Origin: Sugiyamaella lignohabitans | Taxonomy: Eukaryota; Ascomycota; Dipodascomycetes; Dipodascales; Trichomonascaceae | Reading direction: 5' to 3' | DNA: 64,000 nucleotides | NCBI RefSeq assembly: GCF_001640025.1 | Contig: NC_031672.1 | Location: 5,146,001-5,210,000 of the forward strand | Part shown: piece after piece, positions 40,751-52,200 of the stretch | Numbering within the stretch: position 1 is the first letter of the stretch | Layout: each line of letters begins with the position of its first letter | Position numbers and translations under genes: made by a program | The notes under the pieces: model-generated | What the model was told of the DNA's origin: nothing | The model's input: the letters and a program-made list of their open reading frames with translations, nothing else | Databases searched by the model: none

Positions 40751-43700
40751 ATGATGGTTATGGATGAAAGTCTGAAACACGAGGCACCTGATTCGCCTGA
40801 CGGTGGTGATATGAAGCGCCGAAGGTCTCGTAAGGGTCTTCAAAAACAATACTTCTGTGAAGAGCCTGACTGTGGCAAGAAGTTTACTCGTCTCGAACAT
40901 TTGTGTAGACACCAGCTCAATCGTAAGTGTGCAACTGGTTCCTCTGTGTTTATGTCTCATGGCACTGGGACCTTATAGGCAGTACGACCTTTGAGATTTT
41001 TTTTTATTATTATTTTTTGTCTGATGTTTCTAGCTGGGTTCTTCAGGTCGAATGGGACCATCAATAAGTTTAAGCAGTTTCCAATTGCAGTGTTTCAGGT
41101 CAATGATATCCAGACAATTACTAACATGACGTTTAGACAAGCCTAAAGAAATCTTCCAGTGTGATTGGGAGGGCTGTGAAAAGACATTTGTGCGAATTGA
41201 TTTGAAAGAACGACATGTGGAGAGGCACCGGAAACGGCTTGTTGAGAAAAAAGGCCCATTGAAGTCGAAAAGACGAGGGTCGTCTATCACCGGGCCATCA
41301 GGCAGCTCAGAAGCTGGTAGTGGTACTAATAAGGTTTCAAAGATTACAGATGACTGGATGGATGAAAGACATGAAAACGAACGGTCGGGTGATGGCACTA
41401 GGAATTTGAGCACTGGGTCAACTGACGAGATCATGAGCTCATCCATGTCACACAGGGGCGATATTCCTCAAGCATCATCAATAGAAAGTCCTACCAGTGC
41501 GTTCTCACCAGGGTTATTGGGAATGACATCAAAGATTTCGTCTATGTTTACTCTACAGCCTCCAAACGAAAACGGAGGGTTATATTTTGATGAACAAGTG
41601 GATAATGGCGGTGTTGCCAGATCTGAACTCAGTGTAAATAGTAGAACCGGTAATGGACTAACAGGCAATACGCAACCGACTCCTGCACAGTCTAACTCGC
41701 CATCTTCTTTCTTTCAAACTCCCGTTTCTGTCGGTTCTTCTTCAAGTGCACTAGTGACTGGCGCTGGATCTGGTAATCCCGGTAGCACGTCAAACACTGT
41801 ATCAGTGAATGGAGGGACTAGTAAAATTAGCACTGGTAGTACACCAGCTCCAAGCTCATTTTATGGGCCATCTTTATCTCCACTAATGGGTCTGAATGGA
41901 CCCCTGCTGGATACTGCCACATCTCCTGGTAGCGCATATATCGACCGAAGAATATCCGATCTTCGAACCACTGTATTACTATCATCCAATGCATCTAACA
42001 GTCCTCCTCAACTTCCTTCATCGACAATGCTATCGTCTGACTACTCTCGCGATCATACTAATGATTCTGGCCCAAACAACATAGTCAACGGCGGTGCTAA
42101 CACCAACAATACAGTAAATAGTGTGGGGATTAACAACGGAGGAGGTAACGATTCAAACGGTCTTACTAATGGTGGAACTACATTGATTGTTGCACCGTCT
42201 GGAATTCATAACAATTCCGCTACCACTACCACCTCGAATACAAGACCTGAAACGACGGCAACATCAGTTCCAGGTGGGGAAAACGATGCGACACCAGATC
42301 TCATTTCATGGCTCTTTTCAGATGCCATGCTTTCGAACACTAAAGAGCCACTTCTGTCACCTTCTTTCTACACATTCGACTCGCCACTTTCTCTGCACAG
42401 TCTACTGTCTCCTCCAGTAGCTCAAGATGAGGTGGTCATGAGCGAAAGCAAACGACAAGAATTACTATCATTAATTCCCTCTTTAGAAGTATACGATGAC
42501 TCGAGTCTGTTGTCATTGCAAACGTTCATTGCAAAGTACTGGCTGTATTTCCATCCTCAGTATCCATTACTACATAAACCCAGTTTTCTAGCTGACACCT
42601 GTCCATCAGGATTGCTTTGGGCTATGATCATGATTGGAGCAAAGTTTGATGGTGCAAAAGAGTTTGCTAATAGAGTATCTGAGCAGCTGAGATGGGTTAT
42701 CTTTGGCTCACCAGATCTGTCTCCACCCGCAAAGCTATGGGTTATTCAAGCTCTGGTTTTGATCGAGATTTATGAAAAGTCTCTTACAAATAGAAAACTC
42801 CACGAGCGAGCTCATATTCATCATGGCACTTTACTACAGCTGATCCGTCGTGGATCGGCCCTGACTGGAGATGATACTCCGCGAGAGCTAGATCCTTGGC
42901 AAAGATGGATTGAAACAGAAGCCACCAAACGAGCTGCTCTTATGGCTTTCTGTCTTGATGTTTTTGATGCCGCCTTATTCGGACATTCACTGGTCATGTC
43001 GGTACATGAGATTAGACTCTCGCTGCCTTGCTCCGAAGAGCTGTGGGACAAATATCCTAGCGAAAAATGCATCCCACGAACCACCGCTCAACCATTTTTG
43101 GTTGAATTGAAGAAAATGCTAAACAAAACACACGTCGAAACAGGACCTTTTGGCCGCCGTGTGCTGTTGAGTGGGCTCTTGTGTATTTCAATTCAAATGC
43201 AGCAACGTGATCTACAAGCATCCAGTGTAGGTTGGGGAGCATTTAGAAACACCTGGAGGGATATATTGACGCCAGCTTTTGATTTTTGGAAGCGTGATTT
43301 GGATGAAAGTTGGTTGAAGGAGATTGATCGAGAATCAGAGGCCGCTACTTCAATAGCTAAAAAGGAAGACGGATCTAACGAGCTGGCCCACAGACCATCA
43401 TTGACTCCCGGTTCGTCAACATCTCCTGGACAAAATGGTGGCCCAGCGTCTCCTCTCGATATTCATGGTTGTACATGGCCCTTCTATCACTTGGCTCATA
43501 TCGTAATGCTGTGTTCACCATTAGATTTTCAGACTTTTGCAGGCTGTCCTGCCACATTTAATCACCGTACTAGAAAAATTGACCAGGATAACTGTGCACG
43601 AAGGATCAAAGAACTGATTCGTAATGTATGTGGCCAACAGGCATTATGGCATGCTATCCATTTTCTGAAGGAGACATTTTTGTCCACACCAGCCGAGCAG

Positions 43701-44330
43701 GCTAAAAGCGAAGAAATCGTCAGCCGTAGTCCAGGGTCATCCTACAGCTATTTGAAATGCTCATGTTCGCACTTGGTATCTCGCAGTTTAGCACCAAGTG
43801 GTGCTGCAACACCAAGCGAAGAGCACTCTGGGGCAACAGTTCCACCTTCTTTCAATGACGTTATTAAAGTGGATTATCGTGGCCGTGATGATCCCATTGG
43901 GAAACGATCTCATATGGTATACATCTGTACGATGCTTGTGTGGGTTTACGGGTTTTGTGCTGAAGGACCAGAATCCGATGCCTTGAGTAACTACGAAACA
44001 GACTACCCACAGCTTAAAGCAGTGAACAAAAAAGTAGACGACCCGGAGCAAACCGTTGATCTCATTGATCAAACAACGGGGCATATACCTGAGCTTGAAG
44101 ATGGTTATGAGTTCCTTTACCGCATGTCGTGCTACCGAAGCTCTGAGCTCGATGATGCAATGGGCAAAAACCAGACAGTGGGTCTTTTGCGACTAGTTCG
44201 TAAGTCTTTAGAAAACATGGACTGGGAAATTGTTGCTGAGGGTCGCCGAATGCTTACCCACTGTATGCTGCGGTCCCTGGGTTTCAAAGAAGTCACCTGT
44301 GAATACATGTTCAGTCCTAAAACTCGTTAG
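40751..44330 (+). CDS. C2H2 zinc-finger transcription factor with fungal-specific regulatory domain
   Basis: Two exons, 40751-40922 and 41137-44330, 1121 residues. Two adjacent C2H2 fingers lie near residues 36-90: CEEPDCGKKFTRLEHLCRH, then CDWEGCEKTFVRIDLKERH. The intron (214 nt, GTAAGT donor, TACTAAC branch, TTTAG acceptor) splits the codon of the last His of finger 1 (C|AC), strong proof of the splice. A long Ser/Thr/Asn-rich region follows. The fungal transcription factor middle-homology domain starts about residue 520 (FIAKYWLYFHPQYPLLHKPS) and runs to about 760. C2H2 plus this domain is found in Ascomycete regulators of carbon use and development; the exact target is unknown. Confidence 0.88.
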
Positions 44331-44575
44331 GATTCTTAATGGGCATTATCAATGCAAAAGCAGTTAATAATATTTATATATTTATTTAATGAATTATGTG
44401 CTATATCAGTAAAGTTGCAACGACTGAGACCAGCTATGACAAGCAGCCTCAGGTCCGCCCGGGCCACCAGCCAGCCAGCCAGCCAGTCAGTCAGTGACAG
44501 TTACGTTAAATCATACTAAAATGATAAGAAACGAATATTTATATGCAAAAGGTTGTCTAATTTTTATAAAGACGG
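44331..44575. other. Convergent intergenic region with CCAG microsatellite
   Basis: About 245 bases between the C2H2 factor and the Mpv17-like gene. CCAGCCAGCCAGCCAGTCAG at about 44470-44490 is a short microsatellite. Confidence 0.6.
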
Positions 44576-45357
44576 CTATGAGATGAGTCCTAACACCACA
44601 GTCCACGCTAGATTAACGAGCGCGTTAAAGGGTACAATCAAGTCTACTGGCATAAAATAGAATATTGCTACTGAAGCTGCAGGCCAAACCAGCAAACTGG
44701 TTCGTACTGTCTGGATAAAAGACTGAGTCGTTAGTAAATTCCTAGGACACAATGAGTGCTAAATTCATATCGACAAACTTACCTTGGTCAGATACATATT
44801 TGGATCCTTACCATCCCAGTATGCGCTGAAGCTTAAAAACATGAGAATGGAAAAGGGATTACCTAGGATCTGGTCGGAGATGATTTTCGCTGGCGGCCAT
44901 TCAAACATGCTATTGAGTTTGTCCGTCCAGAATTTCTATCAATAGTTAGCTGTGTCCTATGACTTCAACAGAAAATGTGAGTACATACCGTCCATAAACC
45001 ATTTAAAACACCCCAGACATAAAATTTTAGGATAGTTGAGATCTTGATTTGCCGCGATGTAGCTGCTTGTAACAACCCTTGAGCTAATCCCGACATGGAT
45101 CCGGCTGCTAATGCTGCTGCTCCATAGCTACTGGCTCTGAACAGCTTTTCATATGTAATAAAGCAGCCAACTACTAATGCTATTTGTACCACCAAAAGGA
45201 TTATCTTAGTCATAATATATCCTCTGCTCACGACGATCGTCTTTTCATGATGACTGGAAGACATGCTTCCATTGCCATGACCATAGCTAAGACCATTGAG
45301 ATCATGAATCCCCTTCAACTCGATTTCTTCTGGCATCTGGCAGGACGGGGAATGCAA
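44576..45357 (-). CDS. Mpv17/PMP22 family membrane protein
   Basis: Three minus-strand exons, 44989-45357, 44783-44935 and 44711-wards 44576-44710, all joined between codons, giving 218 residues. Introns of 53 and 72 nt have GTATGT and GTAAGT donors. After a polar 55-residue start come hydrophobic segments (MTKIILLVVQIALVVGCFIT). The family's C-terminal half follows: IISDQILGNPFSILMFLSFS, WDGKDPN, and VWPAASVAIFYFMPVDLIVP with LAWTVVLGLIS. The pattern D(Q)-F...G, VWP..N/IFYF.P matches Mpv17, PXMP2 and Sym1, four-helix proteins of peroxisome or inner mitochondrial membrane. Organelle cannot be decided here. Unspliced, the frame ends after helix 2 and the family is hard to see. Confidence 0.8.
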
Positions 45358-45927
45358 AGGTGAATTCTAGGTTAATGCTGTATATGCTGACTTCAAGCTA
45401 GGTGCGTTTAGTTCAATATTTCAATATTTTATTTAAGTCAATTTTTTGTCTTGAACTTATTGGAATTTTTCACTTCTTAACTTGATTGAGATATGCCCAG
45501 GATTCCAGCCAAACTTCATGTTCTATGCAAGACTCAAATAATCAGCTGAAATTTTTGAGCGTTTGCTTTAAATACTATCTCGGAATCTCCTTGGCGGGTC
45601 CTCACTCTCTGGAATTCCGGGATCAATTCAGGACAGAAATAGTCTGATACACGTAAATCCACAAAAGTCCTCAATTATGTCTGGAATGACCGACTTTACT
45701 TTATTTACTATATACGTATAAGGTGCATATTGGCCGATGGTCTTGATGCATGTTAATAATGTGCAATTATTGTCAAAATCAGCTCCCTTACCCAGTTCTA
45801 CACTTTTTTTGATCCTGATATAGAGGTACTTGACCTGGATGACCGAGGAATATCAGCTGCAATAGTCTAAATACACATAAAATAGGCTTGTTTCTTGCAA
45901 TTGAGAGGTATTTAAAATAGCATTATC
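45358..45927. other. Divergent intergenic region Mpv17-like / GCD6
   Basis: About 570 bases that must hold both promoters. T- and AT-rich parts, no repeat element, no other gene. Confidence 0.5.
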
Positions 45928-48398
45928 ATGCCACCAAAGAAGGAAAAGACCAAGAAGGGTCCCTCTGATCTCCAGGCCCTTAAGGATGATGATGTAAGTG
46001 CCGTAGTGATCCTCATCCAGTTCGAGCTCATAACGTGAGCAGACCAATTGCCGGTAGGACGAAAAGGATACAAGAATTATATTCAATCGACTCGTCAACA
46101 CTTACTAACTCCAATTTAGCGAATTCAGGCCGTTGTCCTCGGTGACTCTTATCAGAACAAGTTCTACCCCCTAACTATTGACAGTCCAAGAGTAAGTTAC
46201 ACTGCTACATCTATCTAATTGTATCACCAAATCCTCTAAGATGGGATGTTAGATTACTTTTGAGAAGAAACAATTGATGGGATTCTGGCAAATCATTAGT
46301 TGTAGAGAATCCCACTAATATGGTGTCAGGTCGCTAACAAGAGCAGTGTTTGATGCCACTGGCCAACACTCCGCTGATTGAGTATACTCTGGAGTTTCTG
46401 GCCACAGCTGGTGTCGGTGAAGTATACGTCATGAGTTGTTCACATGCTGATAAGATAGAGGCGTATATCAAGAGCTCGAAGTGGAGTCGTCCTGAATCGC
46501 CATTTACGATTCATTTAATGTCATTACCAGAGAGTTTGTCAGTTGGTGATGTCATGAGAGATCTCGATACTAAAGGCATCATCCGGTCCGACTTCTTGCT
46601 TATCGGAGGTGATGTTGTCTGTAATATCGATGCGGGAGAAGTAATCAAGGCGCATTATGAGAGAAAAGCAAAAGATAAGAATGCTATTATGACAGTGGTG
46701 CTTCGTGAAGCCAGTGCACTTCATAGAACTAGACCACGGTCTAAACCTGGTCTCTTCGTGTTGGATGATGAGACTAATAGGTGTCTGAGATACGAAACAG
46801 GGTCCAGCGCTGTTAACCAGGTGTCTATTGATGGTGAACTTTTGAGTGAACACGACAATATCGCAGTTCGAAACGATTTGATCGACTGTCAAATCGACAT
46901 ATGTACCCCTGACGTACCAGCGTTATTCACTGAAAACTTTGATTATGACAATATAAGATCCGACTTTGTTAGGGGCATTTTGACCTCTGATCTGCTCGGT
47001 AAGACCATTTACGCACACATTGTGTCTCAAGGATATGCTGCTCGTGTGCAAAGCATTCAAACATACGATTCGATTTCAAAAGATATCATTTCCCGATACA
47101 CGTATCCGATAACCCCAGATAACAACGTCCTTGAGGATCAGACGTATACATATCAAAAAGGCCATATTTATAAAGAAGATAGTGTGGTGTTAGCACAATC
47201 GTGTAGCATTGGTAGTGGGACTGTTATTGGTACTCACACTTTCATCGGACATGGTACAGATATCCGACAAAGTGTGATTGGACGAAGATGTAAAATTGGC
47301 AGCAATGTTAAGCTGGAGGGTTGTTATTTGTGGGATGATGTTGTGATTGAAGATGGTGTGGTTGCCAAGCATGCTATTATTGCCAACCAGGCAGTGGTCA
47401 AGCAAAATTCGATAATTGAAAATGGTGTTATTATTGCCAGTGGCTGTGTAATCGGATCCAATCGTACCATTTCCGCCAATACAAAGCTCACATTAAGTAG
47501 ACGAGAGGATCTCTTTGATGGAGATGACGAGGACGATGATTATGACGACGAGGATGAAGACGAAGACGAAGCTGATGATGGCGACGACGAGGAAAACAAG
47601 TCTGTTAGTGCTGGTGGTTCAGGATTAGGCACTGCCTCTATTGTTGGACAGGACGGCAAGGGATTTTTGTTCCACGAGTCTGATATTTCTGACGATGATG
47701 AGGAGAACATTGATGCGGCAGTAGATGGATTAATGTACAATATGGATCAATTGAACCTATCAGACTCGTCGATTGAAAGCAACAAGGCAGGTGCAAAGAA
47801 ACACCGGAAACATCGCAGAACTATGAGCACGGCTACTGCCACCTCTGAGGATAATGATGACGATGACGAAGACGAGTTCTTCAAAGAGGCTCAACTGTCT
47901 ATTGAGCGATCTATTATGGATAACCACAGTCAAGAAATTGCATTATTAGAACTCAACACACTGCGTATGACTATGAATGTACCACACGAAGATGTCCGTC
48001 GAGCTACTATCCATGCCCTTGTGCAACATATTAGCAAATTAGTCAATACTGGCACAATGGAACTAAAAGCAGCCACCACCAAAGTGTTTTCTGAATGGAA
48101 ACCAGTGCTGACGCGAATCGTGTTTGAGCCCAAGGATCAGGCTGAATTGCTACTCAGTGTCCAACGTGAAGCTACCAAACAAGCTAATGGTGATAAGTTG
48201 CTCTTTTTTGCTGCATCAACCTTTTACGATAAGGATATTGTTGAAGAGAGCTCTGTATACCAATGGTGGAATAGCCCGGATTCCACAGCTACTGAAGAAC
48301 TCAAAAGTGTACGCAAGCTCGCTGCCCAGTGGGTCAAATGGCTGCAAGAAGCTGAAGAAGAGTCGGACGAAGATGAGTCTGATGAGGAATCTGATTAG
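45928..48398 (+). CDS. GCD6: Translation initiation factor eIF2B epsilon subunit (Gcd6), three exons
   Basis: Exons 45928-45993, 46120-46191 and 46347-48398 give 729 residues, close to the S. cerevisiae length. Splicing yields MPPKKEKTKKGPSDLQALKD, then RIQAVVLGDSYQNKFYPLTI, then CLMPLANTPLIEYTLEFLAT, the start of the nucleotidyltransferase-like domain. Left-handed beta-helix repeats (VIGTHTFIGHGTDIRQSVIG, about residues 310-400), acidic linkers (about 405-430 and 515-525) and the C-terminal W2 catalytic domain follow, ending in an acidic tail with WVKWLQEAEEES. eIF2B epsilon is the catalytic subunit exchanging GDP for GTP on eIF2. Introns start GTAAGT and end TTTAG or GCAG after CTAAC-type branch sites. 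Starting at the first Met in exon 3 would remove the first part of the catalytic fold. Confidence 0.95.
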
Positions 48399-49285
48399 AT
48401 ATATACTAATAATAAACGATGTAGATTCTTTAGTTGGCTCGTAGAGCTAGGGCTCTGCCCAAGCCATCTGGCACTTGGTTCTGAGGAATTCTGAGGCCGC
48501 CGTTGGTCGAGAACTGGCAGAGGATTCGACAACGACTCGACCAAAATTACTGGATTAAAAAAAAAAAAAAAAAGTGTCAAGTCGAGCTACCCTACCAAAA
48601 CGAATCAGCTGAAACCACCTGACTCGAATGACTCGACTCAAACGACCCAACCAAAAGACGACGTGACCAAAACGACGCGACCACAACGACTCAACTCAAA
48701 CGACTCAACTCAAACGACTCAACTCAAACGACTCAACACAAACAATTCAACGCTATCAGCTACTCGTTTCCAATACCGGAGAAGAACCTTTCATCAATGC
48801 AGCACCACTGGCCTCTACTAGCCGAGATACACCCTGCTAGTTTAAACAAATCCGGAAGTTCGTGGGTTTATGCAGGTACGGGGTCATCTCAGGTTAGGGC
48901 CCATGTGCAGACGTTCCAAAAGCGACAAAAAGTCGCACCTGACGTCATGGGGTAGAGACGCTGTTATTGTGCAGGAGCGACAGCTCAGGTGGATCTGACC
49001 CCTTTAATTGATTTCCAGGACGTGCAGACCAGAGATTGCAATTTCGTTTGGGTTTGGTTACACTTTGCGACTGTTCAATTTTCATCAGCCGTAATAGAAT
49101 AGGTTAGTAGCACGAGCTACAACTGTTGAGAGCCTGAGATCTGGCAACATCAAACTGTGTCATTAGTGGTAAAACTGGTCATCTGGTGAGTGAAAATAAC
49201 ACCATCAAATCTAGAGTGCTAGGCTATCGGGTGGTTATTAAAGGTTGCTTCTAACTAAAAGATACAGAATTTTTGTTTTCCCACA
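48399..49285. other. Intergenic region GCD6 / histidine kinase with tandem repeats
   Basis: About 890 bases. An A15 run lies near 48557-48574 and a CAACTCAAACGACT tandem repeat at about 48600-48745. No gene is supported; the part next to 49286 is the promoter of the histidine kinase gene. Confidence 0.5.
48600..48750. repeat. CGACTCAACTCAAA tandem repeat
   Basis: Four nearly perfect 14-bp units (about 48689-48740) preceded by degenerate versions (ACCAAAACGACG, ACTCGAATGACTCG). Confidence 0.8.
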
Positions 49286-52200
49286 ATGGAGAGTGGTGTT
49301 GGTGAGACTGTAGATGAGCCGGTTGTGACTGCCGGAATCGGATCAGGTGTTCATTCAAATTCTTCAGGCAAAGCTAATGTCAGTGGTGCTGGCTTATTAA
49401 ATAGTACTTATGGTGAAGGATATGGAGTCCGCCGAACGGGAACTACAGTCTCGCTAATGACAAATTTAGAGCAAAGTCTTTCTCTTGCTGGTGTGGTTGG
49501 TTTAGGCCAGAGCCCTGATTCTGGTGCCAGTACCGCTGGATTCTCAGGTGGTGATTCTCCTGCTAGTTCTGGTCTAGTATCGGGTGGCTTGAGTAGCAGC
49601 CACACTTCTGGTTTTGACAAACACGGTTATAGTATCTCTCCTTTGGATAATTTAAGAGGCGAAAGTACCACTGGTAGTAGATTGTCTCCTCTGACTAATT
49701 CACCAAAGCTGGAAGGGTCTATTTCTCCAGGTCTGTTAGCCCATAATTCATCTGCCATGTCTTCATCACCTGCAACTGGAGGCATATCTTCATATTTTCC
49801 TAGACCTCCTTTATATAGAAGTGGAACTAGTACTGGCAATTTCGGAACTGGCACTGACAGTGCGACCAATACGGACAGTAGTGGGTTCGATGGTTTGAGT
49901 ATAAATATTGGAGTGCCAAACTTGCCAACAATGACGAATATGAATGCCTCCTCTGGTGCCAATGTGAGTTCAGGTGCTCGAACTAGAGCTTCCAGTGCGG
50001 CATCTCTTGGATCATACGCGTCACACGTATTACATCAGAAAGAGCCCAAATCATGGAATTCCCCAGAGAGTCATCATAGCAACAACTTTTATGATGATCC
50101 CTATGCTTCTCGACGGCCATCGATGGTGGATATTACTAAAGGATTCTATTCTGCAGAGAATTCTGAAGATATACCTGAGCTACCTGCCGTCGAGGGCTAC
50201 AGTGAGTTGCGACCTATATATCCGTATTATTACAACAGCGTCAGCATGTATAGAGCGACGGATAAACAAACGAATGAGCCTGTTTTGATAAAAGTATCCA
50301 CCCGAGGATCATTAGAAGATCTGACTCGAATCCGACACGAATGGAGTGTGGTGTATCCCGAAAGTTCTTCCAGTAATGAAATTGACCATATCGACGGTGT
50401 ATTGCGACCTGAGCGATGTATCAGGATTGGTGATGAGCCTGCAAAAGTGGTTCTCGTATATCCCGATAGGAATCATTTGGTCACTCTACGTGAAAAATAC
50501 ATATCCAGTGTGATACCACAAGTCAAGCTGGATAAAGAAATGCCTGCTCCGCTTTCAGTGCCGTCACAATCAGTACCGCCGCAATCGATGTTTAACTCAC
50601 TGAATAACAATAACAATGCTACAACAAATGCCGCTAATACCGCTAATACCAACGTGGGAGTCAACCCTGCGACTTGTAATCCTTTAGACTCTCCCAAGGT
50701 GCCCGAACGTACTCCTCAAGAGGTTGTTGACATTCTGAAACTAATGATAGGCGTGGTTAAGACCCTTGGCAAGATCCATGAACACACTTTAACGCATAAC
50801 GGATTAACTACATCTACTATTTTTATTGACGATAACGGTGATACGTTCATATCAGGATGGGACTTCAGCTTTTCTTTGCGAGCAGAAGATACGTCTCGTG
50901 GGTACCGCAAGACCCATTTGAAGCAAATCGCCGACTGTATGGGATATGTGTCACCAGAGACGACATGTTTAATTAATCGCTTGGTAGATTTCAGAGCTGA
51001 CTTCTACAGTGTAGGCTGTATCCTTTACGAGATCCTTCTTGGAAGACTACCATTCAGATCTTCTGACCCTTCTCAGTTGTCCCATATGCATGTCCTCAGA
51101 ACCCCTATTGCACCGTCCCTAATTGCCAATTGGGTCCCTGAGACACTAAGCAGAATCATCATGAAATTACTCGAGAAAAATGCCGATGACAGGTATCAAT
51201 CGGCCAAATTAGTTATCTCCGACCTTGAAATGGTCGTTCAGAGCCTTGAAAACCCCGGCTGTATAGATGAAGATGATTTTGTGCCAGGATCCTTGAAAAC
51301 CGTTTCATCTACATTCATGGTTCCACAACTCATTTACGGAAGAGAGTCTGAACTAGCGGCGCTTCAACTATGCTGGAACAGGAATGAAGAGACCAATTTT
51401 GAGTTTGTGTTTGTTGTTGGTGAGCCTGGATCTGGAAAGTCACGGTTAGTGGGAGAACTAGAAAGATCTGCTATAGCTGGTAACTCTTTTTTTTCTGTTA
51501 CAAAATATGACGAATACCAGCGTGGACCACCTTTTTACACAATTGTCACTGTGTTGAAGGATATTGTCCACCAAATCTTGTCCGGTTCAGTTGAGTATAT
51601 CACTCAGTGGAGAGACACCATCATGACCAACCTTAAAGTCGATCTATCTGTATTGTTTGATTCCATTCCTGAGCTGAAAGAGCTGTTAGGCTACGAATAC
51701 CTTATGTTGCTGCCAAAGTCAATTCCATTGGGTCCTGTTCCTCGTGAATTAAGATTCAAGTTTGTGGTGAAAAGTTTGTTCTGTCTCTTTGGAGGTCAGG
51801 GATTGACTGTATTTCTGGATGACATACAATGGTGCCCACCAAGTGAATTGTCGCTATTTAGAGAACTCTCTTTATTCGCCAGCGAGAAATATGATGGATC
51901 CGTACAAATCAAATTTGTCTGTGCGTCTACTCCTGATAGCTGGAACACATATACAGGGCTAGCCCGATTGGCATACGAACTTAATGGATTATATGAAGAA
52001 GTGTATTTGAAACCTCTTTCCTTTGAGGCAGTACGAGAAATTGTTAACGAAACATTCGGCAATTCTTCAACACGGCATCACAGAGGCATTCGCAGAAGGC
52101 GGAGAAGTCATAGCTCACAAGTCGGTAATCCTGATGCGATAGCAACAACCAGAAGCAATTCAATCTCTGAAACTGCCATGTCTAAACCTCAGTGCCAATC

